From contig NZ_JACHIV010000001.1 in NCBI RefSeq assembly GCF_014203325.1, forward strand, positions 4,217,501-4,281,500: 64,000 nucleotides of DNA. The letters run 5' to 3'. Positions 49,890-59,401 of this stretch are shown here, piece by piece. Source of the stretch: Saccharopolyspora gloriosae. GTDB taxonomy: Bacteria; Actinomycetota; Actinomycetes; Mycobacteriales; Pseudonocardiaceae. Positions within the stretch are counted from its first letter, which is position 1. Every line of letters starts with the position of its first letter. A model generated the notes under the pieces. The model did not search any database. It was given only the letters and a program-made list of their open reading frames with translations, and was not told where the DNA came from. A program made the position numbers and the translations under genes.

Positions 49890-52015
49890 CAGACCCACCT
49901 CCTACCGGCCAACGACGCCAGCAGCGCCCCGGCGAGTGCCAGCACGATCCCCGCTCGGTATCCCGGCGGGCTCCACTCCAGCCGCACCGTGCCCGCGCGG
50001 GTTCCTTCGGGAAGCTCGACGCGCACGAGCCCCGCGGAGGTCGCGCGGACCGGCAACTCCGCACCGCCCGCGGTGGCGCGATATCCGGGCCAGGCCAAGC
50101 GGGCGAACACGAGCTGCGCCCGTGGCCCCGCGCGGTCGAAGCGCACCTGTTCGGACCGCGCCGAGCGTTCGTGGTCGGCGAGCACGCGCACGTCGGAGGC
50201 CACGCTCAGCCGGCCCGCCGGCCACGGCATCGGCTCCGACCGCTGCAAGCGGGTGACGTCCGCGTCCCGGTGCACCACCCGCCAGCCGGGCGGCGCGACC
50301 GGGAGGTCGAGGGAGCGGCGCTGCACCACGACGTCGCGCACCCGCAACTGGTCCGCCAACGGCGCACCGACCTCGTCCGCCTCCCACAACCGGCGGTACG
50401 CGTCCGGGCACTGCGCTCCGAAGTACCCCAGGCACAGCCGTTCGTGCAGCGCGCGGAATCCGATCCCGGTGTAGGACACCAGGCTCGGCACCCCGGCCAC
50501 CGCGTGCATGTTCCCGAACAGCAGCTGCCGCCACGCCGCACCCGACTCGACGTCCCGCGCCGCGATGCGCGACCGGTCGGCGATCTGCACGACCGTTCCC
50601 GAACGCAGGTGCGCGAAGTCCGCGCGGATCCGCCGCACGTCGGAGGGGAAGGAGTACACGGCGACGTCGTGGTTCGCCGGGAACCAGCACACCTGGAACA
50701 CCAGCGCGACGACCGTGCCCAGCTGCAAACCCCACGGCACGAGCGCACGACGTCCCAGCGCCGCCAAGCCGAGCACCGAGGCCATCAGCACCACCGACAC
50801 GGCGTGCCGAGCCCACAGCGAAGGCCACGCCGCGAACGACAAGTACCCGCACAGCGCCACGGCGAGCAACGTGATCAGCGTCCGGGTCCGGCGGTGATCG
50901 GTCCGCAATCCCGCGCTCAACGCCACCGCGAGCACGACCGCCAGCGCCAGGTACACGACGGGGAGGTACCGCAGCGGCCACCGCAGCATCCCCACCTGCG
51001 ACGGACCGAGGCACAGCAGCACGCCCGCACCGGCGACGACGAACACGCCCGCGCACCGCCGCGCCCGCACCGCCCGCCAGTCCAGCCACGGGGCCAACGG
51101 CAGCGCGAACCAGGTGAAGTACAGCGCTGGCACCGTCATCCGGAACGAGCCGAACGAGCGGATCTGCGGCACGAACCCGGCGACGCTCAGGTTCAGCAGA
51201 TCACCCGGGTCCGGAGCCAGCAGTCCCGCGTTGAACAGCAGCAGTCCCGTGCGCCAGCCGACGGGCGCGGTCGCCAGCACCGGCGCGAACACCAGCGGCA
51301 CCACCATCGCCACCGACGCGATCGCGAGCAGCAACCGCCGCACCCCGATCCGCGCGAACCTGAGCTCCAGCAGCAACCCTGCGCCGATCAGCACCAGCGC
51401 GAGCACCGCGTACGGATCACCGGCCGACACGCACAGGTAGCCGAACGCGAACGCCGCCCACACCGGTGCGCGATCGCGACCGGCCCGCCGCAGCGCCCAC
51501 CACGCCCACGGCACCCAGGCCAAGCCCATCAACCCGCCCGCCCAGGTGGCCGCCTGGAAGTACAGCACAAAACCGGACACCGGCAGTGCCACACCGAACA
51601 CCGCGGCCACCGGGCGGGAAGCCCCGTACTCCCGGCACAGCACGTGCGCACCCACTCCCAGCAGCACCAGGAACTGCGTCTTGACCACGACGGCCGCGAC
51701 CGCCAGGTCGCCGAGGGCCACGACGAGCACGAATTCCGCCAGGTGCACGGGATTCCACACGCCGAACAACGCCTCCGCCGCGAGGTCTCCGCCCATCCAC
51801 GAGTCCGGTTCCAGCAGCGGCGGCCACTGCCCGGCGAGCAGCCGCTCGCCCAGCCGGTGCCACATCGGCAGGAACTGCGCGGCGCTGTCGTCCCAGAAGT
51901 AGAACGCCGGATTCACCAGCACCGGCAACTGCGCCAGCAGCGCCACGACCACCGCCACCCCGCACGCGGCGCCGAGATCCCGCCGCCACGGGACTGCCAC
52001 GATCGGCGCCCTCAT
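49889..52015 (-). CDS. YfhO-like multi-pass membrane protein (glycosyl/lipid-linked transfer)
   Basis: A large polytopic membrane protein, 708 residues with about 12-13 predicted helices in two blocks, an NPAFYFWDDSAAQFLPMWHRLGERLLAGQWPPLLEPDSWMGGDLAAE loop after the first helix, and a soluble C-terminal half ending in one anchor helix. This layout is typical of YfhO/GT-C-like proteins involved in lipoteichoic-acid or glycan decoration. It follows gtrA/gtrB-like genes with a 4-bp overlap, so it likely transfers a sugar from a polyprenyl-phosphate carrier to an extracytoplasmic acceptor. Confidence 0.75.
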   Translation of the reverse strand: MRAPIVAVPWRRDLGAACGVAVVVALLAQLPVLVNPAFYFWDDSAAQFLPMWHRLGERLLAGQWPPLLEPDSWMGGDLAAEALFGVWNPVHLAEFVLVVALGDLAVAAVVVKTQFLVLLGVGAHVLCREYGASRPVAAVFGVALPVSGFVLYFQAATWAGGLMGLAWVPWAWWALRRAGRDRAPVWAAFAFGYLCVSAGDPYAVLALVLIGAGLLLELRFARIGVRRLLLAIASVAMVVPLVFAPVLATAPVGWRTGLLLFNAGLLAPDPGDLLNLSVAGFVPQIRSFGSFRMTVPALYFTWFALPLAPWLDWRAVRARRCAGVFVVAGAGVLLCLGPSQVGMLRWPLRYLPVVYLALAVVLAVALSAGLRTDHRRTRTLITLLAVALCGYLSFAAWPSLWARHAVSVVLMASVLGLAALGRRALVPWGLQLGTVVALVFQVCWFPANHDVAVYSFPSDVRRIRADFAHLRSGTVVQIADRSRIAARDVESGAAWRQLLFGNMHAVAGVPSLVSYTGIGFRALHERLCLGYFGAQCPDAYRRLWEADEVGAPLADQLRVRDVVVQRRSLDLPVAPPGWRVVHRDADVTRLQRSEPMPWPAGRLSVASDVRVLADHERSARSEQVRFDRAGPRAQLVFARLAWPGYRATAGGAELPVRATSAGLVRVELPEGTRAGTVRLEWSPPGYRAGIVLALAGALLASLAGRRWV

Positions 52016-52413
52016 CGCGGTCTCCCGTCGCCCCGCGCGCCGCGGATCAGCACGGCACGGGTGATCAGGAAGGTGGCGGGCATCGCGACCACGCCAGCCG
52101 CGACCGTCGCCACCCGCGCGTCGATCCCCGCCACCCCGGTCAGCGCCGCCATCGCGGCGGTACCGGCGACCAGATCTCCCAGGTGCGACAACGGATACCA
52201 CAGCAATGACCGCGCGCTCGGCGCCACACCGAAGGTGAACCGGCAGTTCAGCAGGTACGAGCAGCCCATCGCGGTGACGGTCGCGGCCACGTGCGCCGAC
52301 AGCACCGGCGTCACCGCGGACAGTCCGCTGTAGACGCCGTAGTGCACGGCGGTGTTCACCCCGCCCACACCGGCGAAGCGCAGCAGGGGCCGCCCACCCG
52401 TGTTCGCCGACAT
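52012..52413 (-). CDS. GtrA-family membrane protein (polyprenyl-phosphate-sugar flippase-like)
   Basis: A 133-residue, four-helix membrane protein with typical GtrA features (LLRFAGVGGVNTAVHYGVYSGL at the start, SYLLNCRFTF in the middle). GtrA proteins are thought to flip undecaprenyl-phosphate-linked glucose or a similar sugar. Its stop and the YfhO-like start overlap by four bases (ATGA), and the GT2 gene lies three bases upstream, so the three act together in glycan modification. Confidence 0.88.
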   Translation of the reverse strand: MSANTGGRPLLRFAGVGGVNTAVHYGVYSGLSAVTPVLSAHVAATVTAMGCSYLLNCRFTFGVAPSARSLLWYPLSHLGDLVAGTAAMAALTGVAGIDARVATVAAGVVAMPATFLITRAVLIRGARGDGRPR

Positions 52414-52416
52414 CGC

Positions 52417-53382
52417 CTACACCCGCTCGGCGGACGCCGCGCACAGCGCGTCGTACCCGCGATCGCCCGCCGAGCCACCGATCCCGCGCGCGAGACCGCC
52501 GGACTCCTTCACCAGGAAGTGCGGCCGCCCCATCGTTTCCAGGTGGATCCGGCCCAGGTACTCCCCGACCACGCCGAGCAGCAGCATCTGCACCCCGGCC
52601 GCGCACAGCAGCACCGGCGCCAGCAGCGGCCCGCCGCCCGCCAGCTCCCGCAACGCCTGGACCGCGCCCGCCGTGGCGACGAGCGCGCCGACGCAGCCCG
52701 CACCGCGCAACGGCTTGCGGTGGAAGGAGAACAAGCCGTCCGCGCCGTGCTCGACGAGCGCCCGCCACGTCCACCGCGACCGCCCGCCCTGCCGGGCACC
52801 GCCCCGGAACGGCACGTGCGCGGTGTCGAACCCGATCCACGCGAACAGGCCCTTGGAGAACCGGTGCTGTTCGGGCAGCGCGAGCAGCGCCTGCACCGCC
52901 CGCCGGGTCAGCATCCGGAAATCACCGGCGCCATCGGGCACCCGGACCTCGCAGAACCTGTTGAGCAGCCGGTAGAAGAACCGCGCGGGCAGCCGTCGCG
53001 ACAACGGCTCACCGGAGCGGTCCCGGCAGGCCACGACCTGGTCGTGGCCGGAGTCCAGCACCGCCAGCATCCGCCCCAGCAATTCCGGTGGATGCTGCAG
53101 ATCCGCGTCCATGATCACGACACGTCGGCCGTGCGCGCGCCGCAGCCCGGCCAGCACCGCGGCCTCCTTGCCGAAGTTGCGGCTCAACGACAGGTACCGG
53201 AACCGCGGATCGGACGCAGCGAGTTCGCGCAGCCTCGGCAGGGTCCGGTCGGTGCTGCCGTCATCGACGGCGACCACCTCGTAGTCGGGGGCTACGCCGG
53301 GCAGCACCCGCAGCAATTCCGCGTGCAGGCGGGGAATTCCGTCTTGTTCGTTGAAGCAGGGAACGACGACCGTGAGATCCAT
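52417..53382 (-). CDS. GT2 glycosyltransferase (GtrB/dolichyl-phosphate-mannose-synthase-like)
   Basis: A 321-residue GT-A glycosyltransferase with DPM1/GtrB architecture: VVVPCFNEQDGIP and VDDGSTD (40-46), the metal-binding DADLQHPPE, the acidic GDFRML loop and two C-terminal membrane helices (VGALVATAGAVQAL; LLAPVLLCAAGVQMLLLG). It probably makes a polyprenyl-phosphate sugar that GtrA flips. First gene of the GtrB-GtrA-YfhO-PIG-L operon. ATG 53382 is the only family-like start. Confidence 0.9.
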   Translation of the reverse strand: MDLTVVVPCFNEQDGIPRLHAELLRVLPGVAPDYEVVAVDDGSTDRTLPRLRELAASDPRFRYLSLSRNFGKEAAVLAGLRRAHGRRVVIMDADLQHPPELLGRMLAVLDSGHDQVVACRDRSGEPLSRRLPARFFYRLLNRFCEVRVPDGAGDFRMLTRRAVQALLALPEQHRFSKGLFAWIGFDTAHVPFRGGARQGGRSRWTWRALVEHGADGLFSFHRKPLRGAGCVGALVATAGAVQALRELAGGGPLLAPVLLCAAGVQMLLLGVVGEYLGRIHLETMGRPHFLVKESGGLARGIGGSAGDRGYDALCAASAERV

Positions 53383-53596
53383 GGACAGCTCTCATCCGGA
53401 CGGCACCACCGCCGGGGCGACGCGGTGCGAGGGGCGTTTCGGGCACCGCGAACGTAGGAACCCGCCGCCCCGCACCCCCGTCCGACACACCGGCGAATAA
53501 CTCCTGCGGGGGAGAAAAACCCGGCATCGCGCACGCGCCATCGACGCGGATACCGACTGGCGGACATCAGCGGAATCCACCGCGCAGCAAGGAGAA

Positions 53597-55663
53597 CTAC
53601 AGCTCGCCGCACTGCCCCCGGACTGCCCCGCGCACCTCGTTGGCCAGGCCCTCGTCGACCGGCGCGGGCTCGTTGCGCCAGCAGCGCAACGCCCCTCCGA
53701 TGGAGGAGCCCGCGACGACCGGACCGGCGTTGCCGGTCAACGTCACCGAACCCGTCACCTCGACACCGTCGACCCGCACCGGCCCCACCGCACCGCGCAC
53801 CCGGACCGGCCCGCCGATCGATCCTCCCGAAAGCCACACCGCACCGGGCGATTCGGCGCGCACCGCCCCGTCGACCGTCGAGTTCACCGCGATCAACGAC
53901 GCCCCTGCGGCGACCCGCACCGAGCCGCGGACCCGCGCGTCCACGAGACACGTCACGCCCTCGGAGACCACGACGTCCGCCTGCTCCCCGGTCACCGTCG
54001 TCGCGCAGTCCGCGACCGGGACCGTGATCGCCACCGGCCCCGCGTCCTGGTTCACCTCGGCGTGCGGACCGGCGGCGAGCCGGCGCTGGTAGCTCAACCG
54101 CAACGGGACCACCCCGTCCGGCGAACCGAGCACCACGGCCCCGTCCGCGGCGGGTTCCACCGTCAGCCCGCTCGCCGGATCGACCTGGGGCTCCACCCGG
54201 TTCAGCGAGTTCCCCAACGGCATCGCCGTCCCGGACGCGGTGTCGACGCGCCAGCCGACCTCACCCCGGCCACCGCTGACGTCGACCAGCGGCCGATCCG
54301 CGATCAGCGAATACGGTGCGACCCCGGACGGAACCGGCCGATCCTGGGTCGTCCCGTCGATGCGCAGCGACGACCGGTCCGGGTCGAGGCGCAACCGCGA
54401 CGTGTAGAGCCTGCGGTCGATCTCCGCGGAAGGCCGCCCGTGGTGGACGTAGTACAGCTCTGCCGCGTCCGGCAAGGAGATCACGCTGCCGTGCCCGGTG
54501 GAGTACATGCCCAGCTGTTCGTCCTGCGACAGCACCGGATTCGCCGGGCTCTTGCGCCACGGCCCGAGCGGATCGTCGGCCACCGCGTAGCCCACGCCGT
54601 AGAAGCTGTTGGCGAAGTTGTTCGCCGAATACGTCAGGAAGTAGCGCGGCTTGCCCTCCCGGGTCGTCGTCCGGACCACCGTGGAGCCCTCCGACCACCG
54701 CCGGTCCTTCTCCGCGCCGCCGGTCTCGGCGTAGTCGTCGACGTGCGCGTTCTCCCACTGCTGCGGGTCGGAGCCGTAGTCGATGATCGGGGTGAACCCG
54801 TCCTTGCGCACCCCCGGCGGATCGTCCGGCGCCCGGTTGGTGTCGCGGTAGCCCGGCGTGATCTGCGGCATCGTCGTGCCCGAAGGGTCGTTCCACCACT
54901 CCGAGGTCAGTTCCACGACCAGGACGTTGGACTCCTCGACGTACTTCCCGAGCTCGTGGTCCCACACCCAGTTCCGGTAGGCGTTGCGGGAGTAGTACAG
55001 GAAGATCCGCCCGTCGTCGAAGAACACGTTCGGGTCGATGAACGGGATGTAGGTGCCCAGCGGCGCCGTCCGGCCCTCCTCCAGGGTCGCCGGCGGCTTC
55101 TTCTGCTCGGCGTCCATGATGAGGTTCACGTCGTGGTAATCGGGATCGTAGGGGTGGTAGTCGATCGGCCCCGGCGTGATGTTGTGGAAGGGTCCGGCGG
55201 GCGAGTCGGACACCGCGACGCCCACCTTGCTGGGTTCCTCGAAGTCGGCGTAGCCGAAGTGCTCGGCGACGCCGTCGCGCAACCGCGCCGAGTAGAACAG
55301 GAAGTACCGGCCCGTGGCGGGGTTGTGGTAGACCTCCGGCGCCCAGAACCAGTCCCGGCCCCACTGGTCGCCGTCGCTCATGTCCAGCGCGCCACCGGGA
55401 AGTCGTTGCCACGTCACCAGATCCGGCGACCGGTAGATCGCGAATTCGTGACCGGGGTCGGCGCCGTCGGTCGAGTAGGCGAAGTAGTCGCCGCTGCTCG
55501 GATCCCGCAGCACGAACGGGTCGGCCGCGGGCAGCGCCGCGTCGTTGTAGTAGGTCGCGTCACTGGCGGGCCGCGGTGCGGCGGCGGAGCCGGATGCCGT
55601 GGCGGCCAGCAGGATCGGCAGCGCGAACAGGATTCCCCGCACTCGGGACCACCGGATCGCCAC
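53597..55663 (-). CDS. Secreted GH43-type glycoside hydrolase with repeat-rich C-terminal domain
   Basis: A secreted enzyme of 688 residues. The signal peptide is residues 1 to about 30, then comes a five-bladed GH43-like catalytic domain with AADPFVLRD (base Asp), WFWAPEVYHNP, IDPNVFFDDGRIFLYYS and the later WSEGSTVV acid-region. The C-terminal 180 residues are repetitive (VSEGVTCLVDARVRGSVRVAAGASLIAVNSTVDGAV...), a parallel beta-helix-like pattern, ending in a Cys pair. It likely trims arabino- or xylo-oligosaccharides, or cell-wall arabinan/galactan. GTG 55663 follows GAGGAGGACCGA; the open frame to 56092 is antisense to the S9 gene. Confidence 0.85.
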   Translation of the reverse strand: MAIRWSRVRGILFALPILLAATASGSAAAPRPASDATYYNDAALPAADPFVLRDPSSGDYFAYSTDGADPGHEFAIYRSPDLVTWQRLPGGALDMSDGDQWGRDWFWAPEVYHNPATGRYFLFYSARLRDGVAEHFGYADFEEPSKVGVAVSDSPAGPFHNITPGPIDYHPYDPDYHDVNLIMDAEQKKPPATLEEGRTAPLGTYIPFIDPNVFFDDGRIFLYYSRNAYRNWVWDHELGKYVEESNVLVVELTSEWWNDPSGTTMPQITPGYRDTNRAPDDPPGVRKDGFTPIIDYGSDPQQWENAHVDDYAETGGAEKDRRWSEGSTVVRTTTREGKPRYFLTYSANNFANSFYGVGYAVADDPLGPWRKSPANPVLSQDEQLGMYSTGHGSVISLPDAAELYYVHHGRPSAEIDRRLYTSRLRLDPDRSSLRIDGTTQDRPVPSGVAPYSLIADRPLVDVSGGRGEVGWRVDTASGTAMPLGNSLNRVEPQVDPASGLTVEPAADGAVVLGSPDGVVPLRLSYQRRLAAGPHAEVNQDAGPVAITVPVADCATTVTGEQADVVVSEGVTCLVDARVRGSVRVAAGASLIAVNSTVDGAVRAESPGAVWLSGGSIGGPVRVRGAVGPVRVDGVEVTGSVTLTGNAGPVVAGSSIGGALRCWRNEPAPVDEGLANEVRGAVRGQCGEL

Positions 55664-55814
55664 TCGGTCCTCCTCGACACGCACCGAACTCGCACGAACA
55701 CCCGCCGTGAACGATTCCGTCGGCCAACGTAGGTTGTCAATACTTTGATCAAGAGCCGACACGCCGACGCGACCTGGCTCCCGCTCCTGCCCTGAAAGCT
55801 GGCAAAGTGCAGGT

Positions 55815-57914
55815 ATGCCGTCCGTTCCGTCGTTCCCCCGCCACAGCGCGCGCACCCAGGGCTTCACCCTCGGCGTGCCGCGGACCTTCACCATCACCCC
55901 CGATGGCAAGACAGTGCTGTTCCTGCGCTCCGCCAGCGGAACGGACCGCAGCAACGCCCTCTGGCGCTGGGACGTCACGACCGGCACCGAGGCGCTGGTC
56001 GCCGATCCGGCCACGCTGCTCATCGACGACGAGGTCTCCGACGAGGAGCAGGCCCGTCGCGAACGGTCCCGGGAACGCGCCACCGGCATCACCGGCTACG
56101 CCACCGACAGCACCGGGACCCAAGTGGCGTTCACCCTGTCCGGCAGGCTGTTCCACGCCGACCTGAGCACCGCGGCCGTCCGCGAACTGCCCGCTCAGCA
56201 GCCCGTCGCCGATCCGCGGCCGGACCCGCACGGCCGGTGGGTCGCCTACCTCTCCGGCGGGGCGCTGCGCCTGATCGGCACCGACGGCAGCGGTGACCGG
56301 GCCTTGGCCGAACCCGAGACCGACACCATCAGCTGGGGAGCCGCCGAGTTCATCGCGGCCGAGGAGATGGCCCGCTACCGCGGCTACTGGTGGTCCCCGG
56401 AAGGCACCGCGGTGCTCGCGGCCCGCGTGGACGAAGAACCCGTGCAGCACTGGTACCTCGCCGACCCGGCAGACCCCGCGAAACCACCCCGAACCCTGCG
56501 CTACCCCGCGGCGGGCACCGCAAACGCCGAGGTCCGCCTCGCCGTGCTCGGCGTGGACACCGCGCCCGTCGACGTCGAATGGGACCGCGAAGCCCACCCG
56601 TACCTGGTCACCGCGCACTGGTCCCGCGGCGGGCCACCGCTGATCGCGGTGCAGAGCCGGGACCAGCGAGTCCAGCTGGTGCTGGCGGTCGACCCCGCCA
56701 CCGGACGCACTCGCGAAGTGCACCGCGACACCGACGAGCACTGGATCGAGATCAAGCCCGGCTGGCCGGCCTGGCACCCCGGCGGCGAGCTCGTCCGCAT
56801 CGGCGTCGACGGCGACAGCTACCGCCTGTTCGTCGGCGACGTGCCGTGGACTCCGGAGTCGCTGCAAGTGCGGTCGATCATCGACATCGGCGACGACGTC
56901 CTGATCTCCGCCTCCGCCGAGGACCCCGCCGAGATCCACCTGTACCGCTGCACCGCCGACGGCGCCGAGCGCGTCAGCACCGAACCCGGCGTGCACAGCG
57001 CAGTCCGCACCGGGACGACCACCCTGCTCGCCCACGCCGGTCTGGAGTCCCAGCACTCCCGCTTCCGCGTGGCCGACGGCGAACGCACCCTCGGCGAGAT
57101 CCGCTCCCACCCGGAGACCCCGTCGATCACGCCCAACGTGGAGCTGCTGCGGCTCGGTGATCGCGAGCTCCGGACCGCGCTGCTGCTGCCGCAGGGCCAC
57201 ACCGCCGCCGACGGGCCGCTGCCGGTGCTGCTCGATCCCTACGGCGGGCCGCAGGCGCAGCGCGTGCTCGCCCGGCGGCAGGGTTATCTGACCTCCCAGT
57301 GGTTCGCCGACCAGGGTTACGCGGTGGTCGTCGTCGACGGCCGCGGCATGACCGGCCGCGGTCCCTCCTGGGATCGCGCGATCAGCGGCGACCTGGCGGA
57401 ACCGCCGCTGCAGGACCAGGTCGACGCGCTGCACGCGCTGGCCGAGCAGCGCCCCGAGATCGACCTGAATCGGGTCGCGATCCGCGGCTGGTCCTTCGGC
57501 GGCTACCTGGCCGCGCTCGCGGTGCTGCGCCGTCCCGACGTGTTCCACGCCGCCATCGCGGGCGCCCCCGTCACCGACTGGCGGCTCTACGACACCCACT
57601 ACACCGAGCGCTACCTCGGCGACCCCGCGCGGAACCCGCGCGACTACGCCGCGAGTTCGCTCGCCGACGACGCGGAGAACCTGCGCCGACCGCTGCTGCT
57701 GCTGCACGGCACCGTCGACGACAACGTCTTCCCCGCGCATTCGCTGCGCCTGTCGGCGGCGCTGCAGGCGGCGGCACGCCCGCACACCATGCTGTCGCTG
57801 CCCGGCGTGAGTCACATGCCCACCGACGAGACCACGTCGGAGAACCTGCTGCTGCTCCAGATCGAATTCCTGCGCGCGGCACTGGGCGGCTCCGACCGCA
57901 CCTCTTCGGCCTGA
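55815..57914 (+). CDS. S9 family serine peptidase (DPP IV/acylaminoacyl-peptidase-like)
   Basis: A 699-residue prolyl-oligopeptidase-family enzyme. An N-terminal seven-bladed propeller region (GFTLGVPRTFTITPDGKTVLFLRS..., ISWGAAEFIAAEEMARYRGYWWSPEG) includes the EE motif of DPP IV-like enzymes. The C-terminal catalytic domain has GWSFGGY with Ser560, Asp635 or Asp636 in TVDDNV and His667 in GVSHMP. No signal peptide is visible, so it may be cytoplasmic. It likely cleaves dipeptides from the N-terminus, often after proline. It starts at ATG 55815, convergent with the histidine kinase across the decayed repeat G. Confidence 0.92.
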   Translation: MPSVPSFPRHSARTQGFTLGVPRTFTITPDGKTVLFLRSASGTDRSNALWRWDVTTGTEALVADPATLLIDDEVSDEEQARRERSRERATGITGYATDSTGTQVAFTLSGRLFHADLSTAAVRELPAQQPVADPRPDPHGRWVAYLSGGALRLIGTDGSGDRALAEPETDTISWGAAEFIAAEEMARYRGYWWSPEGTAVLAARVDEEPVQHWYLADPADPAKPPRTLRYPAAGTANAEVRLAVLGVDTAPVDVEWDREAHPYLVTAHWSRGGPPLIAVQSRDQRVQLVLAVDPATGRTREVHRDTDEHWIEIKPGWPAWHPGGELVRIGVDGDSYRLFVGDVPWTPESLQVRSIIDIGDDVLISASAEDPAEIHLYRCTADGAERVSTEPGVHSAVRTGTTTLLAHAGLESQHSRFRVADGERTLGEIRSHPETPSITPNVELLRLGDRELRTALLLPQGHTAADGPLPVLLDPYGGPQAQRVLARRQGYLTSQWFADQGYAVVVVDGRGMTGRGPSWDRAISGDLAEPPLQDQVDALHALAEQRPEIDLNRVAIRGWSFGGYLAALAVLRRPDVFHAAIAGAPVTDWRLYDTHYTERYLGDPARNPRDYAASSLADDAENLRRPLLLLHGTVDDNVFPAHSLRLSAALQAAARPHTMLSLPGVSHMPTDETTSENLLLLQIEFLRAALGGSDRTSSA

Positions 57915-57989
57915 CCGGAACGACCACGCGGGGGCGGCCCGCCGAGCCGCCCCCGCCCGGAACCCGCACGATCCGACCGCACCGCGTCG

Positions 57990-58275
57990 TCGTTCTACCA
58001 GAGCGCGACGACCGGCGGGTTCTCGTGCGAGGAGGGTGTTTCTGCGCGCGGCGGACGATCCCGCGACGCGGCGAGCACGAGCCGCCTGCCTTTGATCTTG
58101 CCTTTTCAGGCGAACAGCGGGCCGTCTCCGTGTCTGCTCAGCGACGGGCCAGAGCAAGCCGACAGGGCTCTCCGCGGATTCCTCGCGAGGACAGCGATTT
58201 CGTGGTGCAGGGCTTGCCACCTGAGAAATCGCAGCCATACCAAGAAAAAGAGCAGTGAGGTTCCACCACAGCGGG
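57990..58275 (-). repeat. Decayed palindromic repeat region, copy G
   Basis: The 368-bp gap between convergent genes carries two degraded elements. G1 has arms CTCGTGC/GCACGAG near 58022-58081, and G2 has CTCTCCGCGGATTCCTCGC near 58168 with a shared GTGAGGTTCCACCA flank at 58255-58267. Inner stems have lost pairing. Assigned by flank similarity and position only. Confidence 0.55.
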
Positions 58276-58282
58276 GACCAGA

Positions 58283-59401
58283 CTAGGACCGGGTCAGCGG
58301 AAGTTCCGCCCTGAGCTCGAAACCCTCGTCGGACGGCGCCGCGTCCAACGTGCCGCCCAGCATCCGCACCCGCTCCGACAACCCCGCCAGCCCCGAACCG
58401 CCACGGCCCACGTCCGGCGCGTTGCCCACCGACACGGCGCGAGCGCTCAGCATCGGAGCACCGTTGCGCACCACGACCCGCAGCAGGTCGTCGTCCCCGG
58501 TCAGCTCCACCAGGACCTCCGCACCGGGCGCGTGCTTCGAGACGTTCGTCAGCGCCTCCTGCACCACCCGGTACACGGCCCTGCTCACCCCGGACGACAG
58601 CTGCACCGCCTGCGAGCACTCATCGCTGAGCGTCACCCGGACGCCCGACCGCTGGGCCCGCGCCACCAGCTCCGGAATGGCCCGCGCGCTCGTCGAATCC
58701 CGCTCTTCGGCCGCCAGGCCCAACGTCGAACGCATCTCGCCCAGCGCTTCCTTCGCCAAACCCCGCACCCGGATCGCCGATTCCCGGACGTCGGGCTCCG
58801 CGCTCGTCGCCGCCAACGCCGCCGCCTCCACCGCGATCAGCGTGACGTGATGGCCCACCGCATCGTGGATCTCACGGGCGATCCGGGCCCGCTCCTCGGC
58901 ACGAGCGGTGTCGGCCTTCGCGGACAGCTCCGCATCGGTCGCGGCCTGCAGACGGCGCATGCTGGTCGTCAACTGCGCCCGCGTCGCGATCAACGTGCCG
59001 ATCACCGTCGGACTCCCCGCCGCGATCAGCACCACCGTCACCGTCAGGGCCACGTCCGACGGCGGCAACGACTGCCAGATCAGCACCGGCGCCAACGCGC
59101 TCGCCGCGGCCAGCGACACCCAGCCGACCAGCCACCACGTGTGCGCCCGAGCGCGCCCCAACCGGAACAACGCCACGAACGCGGCCGCCCAGCCGAGACC
59201 GCCCGCCAAACCCGGAAGGCACAGCACAAGCGCCACCCGCGGCGACCAATGCCGCAAGACCAGACCGGCGGACGCGATCAACCCCGTCACCAAGGCCCAC
59301 GTCGACCCGTTCTGCGCCAGCAACACCGCCACCGCGGGAAGCAGCACCGCGAGCACGTCCAACAGCACCCGCCGCGGACGTGACTCGGCGAGCCCGCTCA
59401 A
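58283..59401 (-). CDS. NarL-type sensor histidine kinase (HisKA_3)
   Basis: A membrane sensor kinase of 372 residues with about five N-terminal helices (residues 11-140), a dimerisation/phosphoacceptor segment AREIHDAVGHHVTLI with His179, and an ATPase domain (VQEALTNVSKHAPGAE; GGSGLAGLSERVRMLGG). The small, largely membrane-buried input region suggests sensing within or near the membrane (antibiotic or envelope signals). TTG 59401 overlaps the response-regulator stop (TTGA), so both are co-translated. Confidence 0.9.
   Translation of the reverse strand: MSGLAESRPRRVLLDVLAVLLPAVAVLLAQNGSTWALVTGLIASAGLVLRHWSPRVALVLCLPGLAGGLGWAAAFVALFRLGRARAHTWWLVGWVSLAAASALAPVLIWQSLPPSDVALTVTVVLIAAGSPTVIGTLIATRAQLTTSMRRLQAATDAELSAKADTARAEERARIAREIHDAVGHHVTLIAVEAAALAATSAEPDVRESAIRVRGLAKEALGEMRSTLGLAAEERDSTSARAIPELVARAQRSGVRVTLSDECSQAVQLSSGVSRAVYRVVQEALTNVSKHAPGAEVLVELTGDDDLLRVVVRNGAPMLSARAVSVGNAPDVGRGGSGLAGLSERVRMLGGTLDAAPSDEGFELRAELPLTRS

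Noticed and set aside
57961-58275. A separate small gene in the gap before the histidine kinase
   Set aside because: Open frames here overlap the degraded palindromic elements and have no ribosome site or family features.
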